DNA of 64,000 nucleotides, from positions 314,962,513 through 315,026,512 of the forward strand of contig CM051459.1 in NCBI GenBank assembly GCA_028095005.1. The letters run 5' to 3'. This document shows positions 23,757-37,068 of the stretch, piece by piece. Positions within the stretch are counted from its first letter, which is position 1, and every line of letters starts with the position of its first letter. Origin of the DNA: Rhynchospora pubera (lineage: Eukaryota; Streptophyta; Magnoliopsida; Poales; Cyperaceae). The position numbers were made by a program, and so were the translations under genes. Under the pieces are notes generated by a model. It was given only the letters and a program-made list of their open reading frames with translations, searched no databases and was not told the DNA's origin.

Positions 23757-23855
23757 TAAAGGAATATCAATGGATATAATGTATTAACACTAGGGAATAG
23801 AACTTTTCTTCCATGCACTGATGAATGAGTCGAGCACCTCTTACATTGTAGGGAG

Positions 23856-25739
23856 ATGGCATATGACAACTTCAGCACGGGAAACATGAAGACTGGCCCT
23901 GGCATGACCATGATTGGATCCATTCCGATTGTCGTGCCACTGATTCGACTGGACAAGAACGACCACCTGATGACCGCTCAGACAGGGAAGCAGTTCGGCC
24001 ACCACAAGAAGCAGTCAGACACTACAGCTGTCACGATTGCCCAGACACCCACATCTTCTAAACCGAGACTCACCAGAAGGGTCAAGGTTTCGGAGATGGA
24101 AGCACTACGAGCTTGCCAGAATGAGCTGGACGTGGAGACTGATTTACCAATCCAGAACTTCTTTTCCCCGCTCCGAGCTACAAAATGGAAGTCCCAGAAA
24201 ACACGCCTTCTGGCCTGGAGGAACGTCCCCACCCGCTTCAAATCCGCCACAATACCGACTGATGGATCAAGTCGGAAGATCACCCTTCCGGAAAAGATCC
24301 AGAAGATCTATCATCACATCAGGAGCCACCAGGACAAGAATAAGGGTCACAACCTACCACGGCCCCATGGCTCAAAACAGGAATACCGTGTTCCTGTACA
24401 CCAGAGGCTCACCTTTCCACGCAGGGGGCAAGCCTCAACTAGACCATCACGGAGCAGAGGTTCTCATCAGGATCAACGTGTCTCTGTCCACAAAAGGTTG
24501 ACCTACCCAGACAGCTCAAGCCAACCGAAACCCTATACAACCGAAACCGAGGACTTCTTCACTGTTAATGCTATAGGCATTGATGGAGACCCCGATGACA
24601 ATGAACCCCACTATTCCTACACAGCAGGGTATGAGAAAACTGAACCCCAAGACCCCGAGATTGAAGCAGTAATGACTCGCAGTCTGGTCGCCCACACCGG
24701 GGAACGACTAGAAACGGGTCAAACCATCAACCACGGTAGGAAAAGCCGCAGAATCAAGAGCAACCCTTCCACTGAGGGGGAGATTCCTGTTTCCGTGACA
24801 GACTCTCCCAAGAACGACGAAGAACTTCAACAGGAACCCATTGCTCCAACCGACGGAAGTGCCAGTGACGAAGAGTACAACACAAGCGCGCGACTGGAAG
24901 AAAAGTTGGAACAAATGGCCCAGCAAATCGATATCTTCCGCAAAGAGAATGCCAAGCTGAAAGAACGGCTTAGGAAGGAACCATGTGATGATGGCACTCG
25001 TTCCAACTCAGGGAATGGGGGCAGAAATCAAAATGAGGGGTCAAAGAGAAGCCCAACTGTCAGAATGGGAAAGAAAGTCATATCCATCGAAGATGAAGGA
25101 GAAGAGGAAATGGATACTCCTCTATACCCTCCCAAAACCTATACGACTATCAAGAGATCCACCCTGTCAATAGCAACCTCACCCAGTGGGATAACCAGTG
25201 ATGATGTGCAAGACCTGATTGTCAAGAAGATGAGAGAATGGGGAGTAGAAATTCCTGCCAGACCCAAGAAGAGGATAGAAAGACCCTACCCCAGACATTT
25301 CGATGATGAACCATTTCCCAAAAGATACACCTTGCCTAGGTTCAGAATGTTCGAAGGGACGGAAAACAAGGTTACCCCTGAACAGCACCTAGCCCATTTC
25401 GTCACTGCCTGTGGCGATACAGCCAGCAATCCTGCATGGCTACTCCGTCAATTCCCTCAGAGTCTCGCTGGAGTTGCATTCGAATGGTACGCATCATTGC
25501 CAGAAGATAGTATCAACTCATGGGAAGAAATGGAAGAAGCTTTTTGTTCCAAATTCATGGTTTTAACCCAGGATGTGACATCCATAGACATGGCGAACCT
25601 GAAACCTGAAACCGATGAAACCATCATGGAATACATTACCAGGTGGAGGGACATGAGCATCCGATGCCAACCCCCAATGACCGAGGCCGAACAAATCAAA
25701 ACTGTCCTGAACAATTTGCCTGGATGGATCAGACCTTAA
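23856..25739 (+). pseudogene. gag: Element 1 Gag, N-terminal part ended by an in-frame stop
   Basis: 627 codons run from ATG 23856 to TAA 25737-25739. The stop is premature, because the same frame resumes at once and stays open for 1,200 more codons. An N-terminal basic and proline-rich part is followed by an acidic stretch. A coiled coil lies near residues 345-380 (LEEKLEQMAQQIDIFRKENA). The retrotransposon Gag (capsid) domain is near residues 480-600, recognisable by PRFRMFEGTENKVTPEQHLA and FEWYASLPEDSINSWEEMEE. The capsid would package element RNA in cytoplasmic particles. The domain order matches the element 2 Gag. Confidence 0.85.
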
Positions 25740-25772
25740 CTAGTTTCAACCAAGATTATAGGCTTCAGAACA

Positions 25773-28700
25773 TTGGTCACCGTGGTATCCAAGTACGAAG
25801 CCCTAAGGCAAGAGGGACTGATTCCTGCTACTCCGCCTTATCCCGAGAGAGAGAAAGGCAAAGACAAGGACAAGAAAGGTCGACCCAGGAAATCTGATAA
25901 ATCGGTAGCCGCGACAAGTCACGATACCAGCCTGGAGGAAACCAAACCAAACTACCGCAGAGAGCCTGATCAACAGAGACCTAGGCGCCCTACCCTGAGC
26001 GTACGAATGAAACAACCTTATTCCTTCAAGAAAGAATATGTGGGAGACCTCTTTAAGATTGCACTCGAGAAGGGAATTTCTTTACCTACCTGTAGACGTC
26101 CTGATGAGGAGAATAAAAAGGATGATCCGAATTACTGCCTGTATCACAGAGTTTTGGGTCACACCCTTGAGGAATTCTATGTCTTTAAAGATTGGATAGA
26201 AAGACAAGCACAGGAAGGTAAGATCATTATTCCACGAGAAGCACGGCAAACCTCGAAGCCGCACTTCCAGGTCAACATGGTCTCTACTATGGAAGAAGGA
26301 GAAGGGAAATCCTCACAACCTTGGACCCTTTGCCTATCCCAAAAATCCAAGAAAATGCTCAGGAAGATGCATGATGAGCTTCTGCATTGGAACCGGAGCA
26401 AGGCCCCCGTAAAAGACGCTCCACCACCAAGGATGATCATCAGTCGTCCGAAAGAAAACAAAAAGAAAAAGCCAGTAACCTTAGCCAGGGCTAAGAAAAT
26501 GGCAGGAATCAAAGAGCCAGCCAAACGGACAGGAGAGGAATTTGTTCAAAGCAAACCTACGCCCGTCACCTTGGCAGACTTTCTTCCACAACAGTTCCTG
26601 ACATCCTCTGCCAAAAGGAAGTCTGGAGAATCAAGCCGCCGTCCATCTCAGAATGAACCAGAACATTGCAATGGTATCACAATGGGAGACTCTAGAGACG
26701 AGCGGACGACAACACCCTCCATCAGAAAAACGGCACGCACGGCTCGCATTTCAGTTGGCGTACGAACCCTGCGAGAAGAAGCAGAACTGATGCAGCCCAT
26801 CAACCCTGCAACCATAGAAAGAACCAAGCCATCAACTCAACAGTGTCTATCACCTGTAACAGAGCCTTCACAGACCTACCATCAGGGTATAACACGAGGA
26901 ACTCCCGACCTACAGGGAAATTCTGAACACTGTTACTCGCTTCGTCTCGTTGATCCTGACGAAGAAGAGCCTCTAGAAAATAACCTGGAAGAAATCCAAT
27001 CAGACGGTGAAAATTTGTCAGATGAAGAGATCACTCTGGCAGACTATCTCGACTTCTACCCTGAAATGCGTGAGGTATTTCGTTTGGTCATGAACGAAAT
27101 AAGGACCTCTCAGGGAATGGAACCCATTGAACCAGCCAATAGTGAGGAGTCAAAAGACGAGATTGAGTTTTCCTTCCACCAATTAAACCTGGGAACAGAA
27201 GAGGGCACTGTCAATCTAGGCTGGGGAACCAGCGGAATTGTTGCCCAAGGATGGGGAGACTCAGAGGATGAGACTGAACTGCACACAGGAACCTTTCAGA
27301 TTGCTGCTGCCTCAGAACCAAGTCATATTGAGGACAGCCATAACCCTTCTGACCCTGGGGGCAAAAGCAGTAGTATCTCATTTCCAGAAAGGCCGGATCA
27401 GGCAAAACCACCCATACGATTCCAGATTGAACCAGGTCCTCAGCTAGTCGCTCGCGGTGTCCATGCAATAGAAGGCACCTTTCCAGCTAGTCCAAGCGAT
27501 TCGCGGTTAAGAATAACAATCTTTGCGGAACCACGTGAAGAGGAAGTGGAACTTAACTCAGAAATGCTGAAAGAAGTACTCCACTTGGTCCACGTACAGA
27601 TGAAGGAAGAGATGCATGGACAAAGGGGAATAGTCAATGGATATCTGTCTACCGTGCGCGAAAACGATCCTCTGACCTTTCAGATCCGAAACGAAGGTTA
27701 CCATGACCGTGAACTTGGAAAAAGACCATGTTACCTTGACAAGGAAGAAGGTCCGAGCTTTTCCAAGGATTCTGATAACGAGGAAGTGAATTTCACTATC
27801 CCAGAGAAATCAGGACCAAACGAGAGACCGTCAATAATGGGTGAAAGACAAGACATGGAATATGAGATTGTTCCGGGACCTCTGTCAACACCTCTGGGCA
27901 TCCAGGACATTGAAATTGCATTGCCAACAGACCTGAGAGATTCACAGCTCACTGTGAATATCACCACGGATCAAGGCGAAAGATTATCTGAGATTGAGCC
28001 TCGTGTGCTTGATGAAATCCTTCAGATAGCCTACGAAAAAATGGTAGAAGTAGCCGTTAACCGAGGTGAACTGCAACCACAAGATAACTCAGACAACGGA
28101 AAGACTACAGTGAATATCTTGGATCAAAATGGTCAATGCATCCATGGCCAATGCAGTCATCCCAATCAGGCAGAACAACATTCTGACGGAGAAACTTCAT
28201 CACTGGAATCTTGCCACAACATAAGGATACACATACCCTCACCCTGCGAGTCAAGCGATGACGAAGTTGACCCAAACCTCCTTGAGAATGAAGAATCTGA
28301 AGAGGATAGTGCAAGCAGCAGTTCCTCATCACAAGTAGAGAAGAGGTTAGTCAGAATCGAGATTGCACCGACCTCCGAAATGGAAGCTCAAGGCATATGG
28401 GGGATAGAGATCGTTCCAATCCAAAGAATCTACCCTAGATCTAGAGTTATTCTCCTTATCGAAGAGCGACCTTACCCGGAACCCCGTATAGTCCGAGAAG
28501 CACGCCAGCTTGCACAAGATAAACTGGATGAAATCAAACAGGCCATAGCTGAATCCCGTCCAATATCAGAGATTGAAGGTACTCATGTCGTGTTCAGGTA
28601 CGCCAACCCTAACGACGACAGTGAAGATGAATACCGTAACCTTATCCCAATTCCCCCAAACCCAGAAGAATCACATGAGTGTTGCTTCGTAGAAATGGAG

Positions 28701-29396
28701 GAAGAGGAAGGTGAATCTCTAAACCAACCAGAAGACCCATTAGAACAAACCGGATCAAGCCCTTCAACCCCAGGGGAAGGATTGACACAAATAGAACCTA
28801 ATGAGTCAGAATACCAGGAGGCCCGGGTCATCCATGTTCCCTTGACTGAACACGTCTTCCTCTGCACTTTCATTCCTTTTGAAAAGAGGAAACTCCCCAT
28901 CAAGAAAAGGAAAAGACCTGATTCCACGACACCCTTTCCTTGGATAGATGGATGGAGAGACCCAGATATGATTCACGAGGTGATTGCAAGACATGAAGCC
29001 CGGATGAGTGACGCTGAACTCCTTGAACACTTCCAATTGCCACTTGATACCAAGATCACGGTCGAAAAGAGAAAGAAACCCTCCAAAATCGGAATAATGC
29101 CATGTTTATGCCATCGATGTCCAAAATGGGGAGTACTCTATGACTGTGAAATGAGGCTTGAGATGACCTTTGAAACCCTTAGAGATCATATGGAAGCGGA
29201 GCCATCAAACACCAACCCTCCAACCGAAACTCTAACCACTCAGGAGCCATACATGACAGGACCCGACAGGGGAAAGGCACCTGAGGAACCCAATCCAGTA
29301 AACGAAGCGGAACCCATCCCAGACCCTGCGGATATCCCAATCGAACACTGGTATACCACCATATGGGAGCAAGGAGAATCGTCCCAAGCAGTTTAG
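25773..29396 (+). pseudogene. Element 1 Gag C-terminus plus long acidic spacer with three repeated domains
   Basis: This is the same frame as the upstream Gag. Near 26,125-26,190 a zinc-knuckle-like CLYHRVLGHTLEEF stands where element 2 has CPYHRVIGHPIEEC, so the last ligand Cys is Phe. Then come about 1,000 residues, acidic and glutamate-rich. They carry three diverged ~70-residue repeats (27,410-27,620; 27,855-28,075; 28,344-28,565) sharing a P-x(8)-G-I-x-x-I-E core and an L-x-E-I/V helix. Near 29,100 a cysteine-rich CLCHRCPKWGVLYDC occurs. I find no aspartic protease motif (D-S/T-G) where Tat elements place one. The frame ends at TAG 29394-29396 and a further in-frame TAG lies at 29484-29486, before the frame continues into RT. 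The function of the repeats is unknown. Confidence 0.7.
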
Positions 29397-29753
29397 GGAA
29401 ATGAGGATCAAGAGCATTTTCAGGAGATGCTCGCGATAATTCAAGAGGTATGTGATATGCCAACCCCAGAAGCTGAAGGCTCTTAGCCGAAGGAAAACAC
29501 TATCACACTGGAGACACCAAATCCCAGAGTAGAAGCAAGACTGACTCAGAATGCAGAAATAGACGAAGACTATGATTCGTCTCTCACTGCAAACCCAGAA
29601 ACTTATCCTGATTGGCCTCGACCTCATGGAGAAGAAACCTGTCATGCGATTGATTTCTTTGGTACTGATTCCGACTCAGATTCCGACGGTGCAGCCCCAA
29701 GACTCTGTGTTGAACTCCTTGCTGAAACCTCGATAAGGAAGAAAGACAAGGGA

Positions 29754-30548
29754 ATGGGTGAGCGTTTCTGGAAAGTCAACAATCCAACCTATCTTAGAGT
29801 CAAGGACAAGAAATCTGAGGAGTGGTCTTTCACCTGCTACGCAACAGATGAAGCAGGGGACAAAATGGAAGATCAGTTCATATTGGCCGCCAAGTCAGCA
29901 CCAAAAGAACTCGAAGAAGGAGGACAAAACACAGTAGATGAGCTAGAGGAAATGAACCTTGGGACCTCAGAAGACCCTAGGGCCACCTTTGTAAACGCAA
30001 CCCTATCTACTGAGAGAAAGGAAGAGCTTAGAGTACTTCTTACCGAATACATTGACTGTTTCGCCTGGACATACAGTGAAATGCCTGGTTTAGATCCCGC
30101 TGTGGCAGTTCACAAACTGAAAATAGACCCAAACTTCAAGCCTATCAAGCAAGTGCCTCGAAGGATGCGGATTGAATTGGAGGAAAATGTCACAGCAGAA
30201 GTGAAAAGGCTGATTGAAGCAGGGTTCATTCGTGAGGAAGAAACCCCTGATTGGATAGCCAACATAGTCCCTGTCAAAAAGAAGAATGGCCAAATTCGGG
30301 TTTGCGTTGATTTCCGAGACCTCAACAAGGCATGCCCCAAAGATGACTTCCCATTACCCGTAACTGAGATCATCATTGACCACACATCCACCTATGAAGT
30401 TTTCTCTTTCATGGATGGGTATTCTGGATATAATCAGATAAGGATGGATGAGGAAGATCAGAAACACACCGCCTTTAGGACACCCATAGGCATCTACTGT
30501 TACAAGGTCATGCCCTTTGGACTCAAGAATGCGGGGGCAACCTATTAG
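29754..30548 (+). pseudogene. pol: Element 1 reverse transcriptase, N-terminal part
   Basis: 264 codons in the same frame as gag. RT fingers and palm motifs are present: IRVCVDFRDLNKACPKDDFP, FMDGYSGYNQI (first catalytic Asp), and CYKVMPFGLKNAGATY. The frame stops at TAG 30546-30548, where Tat relatives have a Gln codon (ATYQ), which fits a CAG-to-TAG change. Coding resumes in the same frame immediately after. RT copies the RNA genome to DNA in the particle. Confidence 0.88.
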
Positions 30549-30554
30549 AGAGCC

Positions 30555-32335
30555 ATGACCAAGATCTTCGACAATCTCATACACAAGGTAGTGGAATGCT
30601 ATGTAGATGACCTAGTTGTGAAAGCACGTTCCCTGGGCGAGCATCTGCAGCATTTGAGATTAGTCTTTGACCGCCTGAGGGCTCAAGCCCTTAAACTCAA
30701 CCCACTGAAGTGTGCCTTTATGGTAACGTCAGGCAAATTTCTGGATTTTGTGGTCAGACACAGAGGAATCGAAATTGACCCAGCTAAAATCAAGGCGATC
30801 CAAGAACTACAACCCCCACACAACTTGAAACAACTACGGTCCTTACAAGAGAAACTGGCATATATCCGTAGATTTATCGCAAACCTCTCTGGACGAATCA
30901 AGCCATTTACCAATCTCACAAAGAAGGATGTTCCTTTCAGATGGGATGATAAATGTCAGAAAGCTTTCCAAGAAATCAAGGAATACCTGCTCAACCCGCC
31001 GGTTCTCTCAGCGCCCATTCCTGGAAAACCACTCATCCTGTACACCACAGCCTTGGAAGGTTCTCTGGGGGCACTCCTCGCGCAAGAAAATGAAGAGGGA
31101 AAGGAGAATTCACTCTATTACCTTAGCCGTATGCTGGTAGGAGCAGAGCAATCCTATTCACCAATCGAAAAACATTGTCTAGCCTTGGTCTTTGTTGTTA
31201 AGAAACTGAGACACTACATGCTAGCCCACAAGGTCACCCTGATTTCAAAAGTCGACCCCCTGAAATTCCTCATGACTCGACCCATGCTTACTGGTAGATT
31301 GGCGAGGTGGGCTGTCACATTAATGGAATTTGATATCACTTATGCGCCTCAGAAAGCAATAAAAGGTCAAGCTCTCGCCGATTTTCTGGCACATCACCCG
31401 GTCCCAGATGACTCTCCTCTGGTATGCGAATTCCCAGATGAAGAGGCAAATTTAGCCCAGGGAAAGGAAGAGCCTTATTGGGAGATGTATTTTGATGGTG
31501 CGTCATCCGTCCAGCCAGCCATCAGACCAAAGTTACCTAGAGTACGAGCCGGAATCGGACTAGTCTTTGTCACACCTGAAGGAGGAGTTCTACGATACTC
31601 TTTCTCGCTCACCGAACCCTGTACTAATAATGAGGCAGAATATGAGGCATTGATCGCCGGGCTTGAAACTGCTCTGAGTATGAATATCAGACGACTGCGA
31701 GTATACGGAGACTCACAATTGGTCCTCAATCAAGTGACAGGCAAGTATCAGACTGTCAAACCTGAAATGGCTCGATACCACAGGACAGTACTTGAATTGA
31801 TCGTTCAGTTCTCGCAAGTGATACTGGAAAAGGTCTCAAGAGCTACGAATGGGAGAGCCGATGCATTGGCAAGATTGGCCAAGGAAATGGGTAACCCTGA
31901 TGAGGACGAATTACAGATTATCGTCCGCAACCGGAGATCATTAGCACCCTGCTTCGCAAGTCTGAATTCTGAGGAAGAAGAGGAAGAAAGTGTTTCTTTC
32001 ATAGAAGTCATGAACCTCGAAGAAGAAAAAGGTGAAGATAATACAAAAGAGAGAGAAAATGAGGATTGGAGAAAACCCTTCTTGGAATACTTTCAACAGG
32101 GAATCTTACCAAAAGACAAGTCTCTCAGGGAACAAATCAGAAAGCGGGCTCTCCGTTTTGTCTATGTTAACAATACCCTCTACCGTCGATCGTATGATCA
32201 GTTATGGCTGCGATGCATCTCAGGAAAGGAAGCACAACAGGTCATGCAAGAAGTTCATGGAGGAATATGCGGGGCCCACCAATCAGGTCCTAAAATGAGA
32301 CTTCAGATCAAAAACCTGGGGTATACTCGCCTTCT
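30555..32335 (+). pseudogene. pol: Element 1 RT C-terminus, RNase H, archaeal-type RNase H, start of integrase
   Basis: It continues RT with the catalytic YVDDLVVKA. A gypsy-type RNase H/connection follows at about 30,940-31,400. A second RNase H lies at about 31,460-31,890 with acidic residues in MYFDGA, NNEAEYEALIAGLE, YGDSQLV and NGRADALA. Having two RNase H domains is diagnostic of the Tat lineage. The integrase zinc region begins near 32,250 (GGICGAHQSG). The frame is then lost by a small indel between about 32,310 and 32,340, and integrase continues in another frame. From there to 32,435 this frame encodes out-of-frame residues. Confidence 0.88.
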
Positions 32336-33095
32336 ATGGTATCTGATTGCGAAAAGCACGCTAGGAGGTGCCATGCGTGCCAGATCAACGGAGACTTCAT
32401 ACACCAACATCCAAACCCCTTGCATCCAACAGTAGCATCTTGGCCATTTGATATGCGGGGGACCGATATTATTGGACCGATTGACCCTCCCTCTGCAAAA
32501 GGACACAGATACATTCTTGCCGCCACTGATTACTTCTCAAAGTGGGCCGAAGCCGAGGCATACAAAGAAATCAGAGCAGAGGATGTGGTCAGATTCTTCA
32601 AGAAGCATGTCCTATACCGATTCGGTACTCCGCGGAGGATCATTTCAGACAATGGGACGGCATTCAAGAGTATAAAGGTCTATCACTTCGCTCGGCAACA
32701 CAAGATAGACTGGAGATACTCCTCAATCTACAACCCCAGAGCCAATGGTTTAGCAGAAGCCTTCAACAAAACCCTAGTACGCCTCCTGAGAAAAATGGCA
32801 GGGAAAACATATCGTGAATGGCACGAGAAGTTACCAGAGACACTTTGGGCATACAAAACAACAAAACGGACTCCCACCCAGTCTAGACCATACTCCCTGG
32901 TCTTTGGAGTAGAAGCAGTCCTTCCGTTGGAGGTTGAGTTGCCTTCATTAAGGATAGCCATGCATAATGAGATGCCATTCAGCAAACAAGCACAGCTGCG
33001 GCTCGAAGAAGTTGAAGCCTTGGACGAAAAGCGCTTGATTGCTCAGCAAAATCTCGAACTGTACAGAGCTCAAATGACAAGGGCCTATAACAAGC
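32336..33095 (+). pseudogene. pol: Element 1 integrase core, cut by a solo LTR
   Basis: It resumes in a shifted frame with the CxxC half of the zinc finger (HARRCHACQ). The catalytic core follows: GTDIIGP (Asp), ISDNGTAF (Asp) and NGLAEAFNKT (Glu), so the DDE triad is intact. Coding runs into TYREWHEKLPETLWAYKTTK and to AYNKL, where the solo LTR is inserted at 33,096. The apparent stop at 33,121 belongs to the LTR. The C-terminal part lies at 38,099-38,316. Confidence 0.88.
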
Positions 33096-35903
33096 TGTTG
33101 AACCCTAAAATATTCTCATAAATACCGGGAAACGGTAAAGCGGAATTTGATATTTTAGACATGGGTCAAATACGGTAGGTGCCCGATAGTCTGAAAATTA
33201 TCCCGATCAATCGGGAGGGTTTATTCACGGATAAGAGGATAGAGGTAAATGTCTTTTCTGTGAAAAATACGAACCATGCCCCGGAATACCGTACGAAAAT
33301 AATTATATGATTTCATAAATATTTTGTGAAATTACATGATTATAAAAATAAAATTGACATGGGCATCGAAAGATATCAAAATTCTAGCATATAAATCCAT
33401 CAAGATCAGTGCATCCGAAGACATCAAGATTCGTGCAACAAATATTCCATGATCAAATTTTGTTTTTACTGCTCTGGCCCACTTCGTTTCGGCCCAATCC
33501 ATATCAGCCTATATCAAAAAAAAAAAAAAAACGGAAAGCCCATAATGAAAATTATGATGCAACGGCCCAGCCCATCACAATGCTCCGTCTCTCTCCTTCG
33601 TTCCGACTGATTTCTGTTCTGACGCACGCCATGACGCAGAGGAGCTCCTCTGACGAACGCCGTGACGCAGGGGAGGACCCCTCCCTCGCACGCCTGTTGA
33701 CAAACGAAGCCAAGTAATGATGGCAGGGAAGGGAATCTCGTTCTCCCCTCCTCGCGCGGTGCATAGAGGCATACTGTACACATCTGTCTCCCCTCTCGCC
33801 TATTGAAACGCAATGATTCCATTGGCACACCAAGCCTCACTGCATTCACTTCTCCGACAGGTGCTAACAGAGAAGAAAGAATCTCAATTCCAACGGATAA
33901 GATTATCTCCCTCTTCTCCAGTGGGATTGAAATAAAGAAGGCTCAATTTCGCTACTAAATTGAAGGAAATGGAATGCAATTGATTCGATTTCATGGTCAA
34001 ATGATAACAAGGGAATATCATTAAAGTTGTATGAGTGGTCAATTAAAAGGATTTGTGAAGCAAGGCCATGTATGTTGTGGCCAAGCCGTCGATTGAAATG
34101 ACCTTTAACAGATTGTTGTTTGTCATGGCATATGATGTGCACATTAAAATTAAAAGACACCTAAATCATTAATCTGGAGATTTCACAAGTCATGATGGCA
34201 CGGAGCAACCATGGTTGAAGCCAAATGCCATATTCTTAAGAGGACAATTAATAATCAGAAAGGAGGGCACATCATGGAGATGTACAAGTTCTCAATTGCA
34301 CAAAATTACTCATTTGGAGGGGGGGGGGCATGATATTCTTACCAAAAATCAAATGGAGATACAAAGAAAGGAAATAACTAAAGAGGCACTGGATTGATAT
34401 GGCTCGAGCTAGAATGGAAAGTAAGGTCCAGAATATGAAATTGCATTGAGAAGAAGCTGCAAAGCAAATTGAAGATTGTTGGAAAGTCAAGGCCAATTAA
34501 ACTGATATTGCTTGTTCTATGGAGCATGTATTAAAACCAGAAATTGAGCCATTTGGTCATCAAAATAAAAGTGACATAACATATGTCCAAACTGGAGACC
34601 GTATGACACAAAGGATTAATGATGTTGAAGACTAAAGCAATGGTGCCCCACTGGTGGAGTAATGAGGATCACGAGAATGAAGAAAGCTATTCCCTGGGCA
34701 CAGTAAAACACTGTGTAGAAGTGGTGAAATACCCAAAAAGGGCAGCAGGGGCAAAACTGTCCAAGCCTTCTAAAATCTGGATAATTGGTGCCATCTACAG
34801 TGATTGATCTATTCTCTCTATAAATAGGATGCTGGGTGGCCATGCAAGGAGAACCAGAATACAACACAACACGAGACATACATGAGAGGATCAGCCATCA
34901 AGCACAAAGCTATAGCACTTTGTACACATTTGTGAGGATAAGAGTGTTTTCTGTTAGGATAGCTACTAAAAAAAAAAAACAAAAAAAAGTGTGTTAGTAG
35001 AAGCACTAGCTTCATATTGTGATCAATCATCTGCCTAGAAAGATCACTATGGACAAATTCCACATCATCATACCCGTACCTTGGGGAAAGATCACATTTT
35101 TATTTCAGGAGTCTACGATTATCTAAGGCACCCGCTCTCTCAAGAAGGCAGGAGGTCCTAACTTGAGTGTTTGCAATCTAACCGCCAAGGATACATCGAG
35201 GCCAACATCGTTGCTGTAAACGACTCCCTCATATTATATTAAAGACCTTATCCCAGATCACACCGCTACGTCAGATGGATCCATAATCCTTACCCAAATA
35301 ATACCCTCATTCAGAAACCTTCAACATGTTCCTTAGTCACATTACTTATGCTTCAAACAGCTCAGTAATGTCGACTTGACCTATCTTTTAAATCAACAAC
35401 CAGATCTCACACAACAAAACTTACCTCTTTCGGTGCTGGAGGGAAATTACAATGTTCCGGTCGGAAGTCGTACATTACCTGAACACTCGCAAAGATTGCC
35501 GAGCGTCACCCTATTGACTTTCCTTGGCTAAATTCCAAGCATTATGTCGCATTGACGCTTGATCAGGAATCAAGCGAAGCTTCAACAGCTGGTCAGAGAC
35601 TGAGTGTCAGATGAACACTCCCATGATCGAGAACCAACTGTTCATAACGTACCGATCGGCAGCCGGACGTTACTTGAACGCTTAGCGTCACTTGAGTGAC
35701 TTGTCTTGCCTAGATGTCAAGCATTACGTCACATTGAACGATTGGTCAGAGACTGAGCGTCAGAGGTACGCTCCTATGATCGAGAACCAATTGTCACCCG
35801 CACCTAGGGAAGCCAAGGGGCAGCTGACTTAGGTAGCACCCGCGCGCATAAGATTTTTGGACGCCCACAAACCCAAGGGTCTGGCGAAGGATAGTTTCAA
35901 TGC

Positions 35904-37068
35904 TTCGGGTGAGAGCCGAACTGTTGAAACCTTGGATATTTCAGGTGGCAGCTGAACTATCTATTGAACGTTTGAATAACAATCAGGGTCCCTTGCGAGG
36001 TTTCGAGTAACACTTGGACTATCTGCATGATATCTCGGTTGGCTACCAAGTATCGTCAGAGTATTCCAAAGGAGGATCGAGCCGTCTGCTCAATACCCGT
36101 TTGGCTAACAAACGTCACTTTAACATCTGAATGGCATCCAGATGAAGTTCGGACACTTCAGGTGGCAGCTGAACTGTCCATTGAACGACCGACTAGCAAT
36201 CAGATTCCTTTCAACATTTCGAATAACAGTCAGACTATTGTTTGATATCTCGGCTGGCTACCAGGTATCACCTCAATACTCTGAGTGAGGATCGAATTGT
36301 TACTTATCTGATTGGCGAGTGGATGTCACTTCAACGCTTCGAAGAATAATCGAGTCATCTGTCCGATAAGCTGGCTGGCTACCAGATATCACTTCAGAGT
36401 CTCAATTATGATCGAATCGGAAGGGAACATCTAACTGGCACCCAGATGTCATTTCTAAACGATTCGAATAGCAATCGGACCAATTGTTTGGTACTTTGGC
36501 TGGATACCAAGTATCACCTCAATACTCCGGATGATAATCGAATTGGCACTTAACACTTGGCTGGCAACCAAGCGTCTTCGGTTCAGGTGGCAGCTGAATC
36601 GATTCCTGGATATTTGACTTGCGACCAGATGCACTGTCGACACCTCAAGCAACAATCGGATAACCTGTGGGATATCTTGGCTGGATACCAGATATCACCT
36701 CAGTATCTCGAATGATGGTTGAACCGTCTACTCAATGTCTGAATAGCAACCAAATGTCTCCTGAACGCTCTGAACAACAATCGGATTATCTGTTTGATAT
36801 TCTGGCTGGCTACCAGATATCACCTCAGTACTTCGGATGGAGATCGGAACGTCACTTAACGTCTGATTGGCAACCAGATGTCTTGACGATTCGAATGACA
36901 GTCGAATCGTTCCCCTGATACCTTGGATGAAAACTAGATACCACTTCAACGCTTCAAATGACAACTGGATCGTCTACTTGATATCATGGTTGGAAACCAT
37001 GTATCAACGCAACGCTTCAAGCGACAAGAGAACCGTTTATTTGATATCTTGGCTGGAAACCGAGTATC
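35904..37068 (+). ncRNA. Hairpin arrays in the solo-LTR leader (two loop classes)
   Basis: Class A has loop (C/T)TGGNNA and outer arms near GATA/TATC, most with a bulged T. Copies: 36029-36054, 36244-36269, 36365-36390, 36490-36515, 36671-36696, 36796-36821, 36979-37006, 37043-37068. Arms next to the loop vary together: CATGG/CCATG, TCTGG/CCAGA, CTTGG/CCGAG. Class B has a 7-base loop GTGGCAG, GTGAGAG or ATGACAG. Copies: TTCGG/CCGAA at 35904-35920, TTCAG/CTGAA at 35940-35956, 36157-36173 and 36582-36598, and CGATTCGA/TCGAATCG at 36887-36909. There are mixed copies with CATCTG/CAGATG near 36,123 and 36,860. Function unknown. Confidence 0.75.

Noticed and set aside
33514..33849. Cluster of short ORFs in the solo LTR U3
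   Set aside because: Overlapping frames in GC-richer U3 sequence without homology or start context.
34960..34995. A-rich string after the solo-LTR TATA as a retroposed poly(A) tail
   Set aside because: It lies inside the LTR, and no target duplication or source gene was found.
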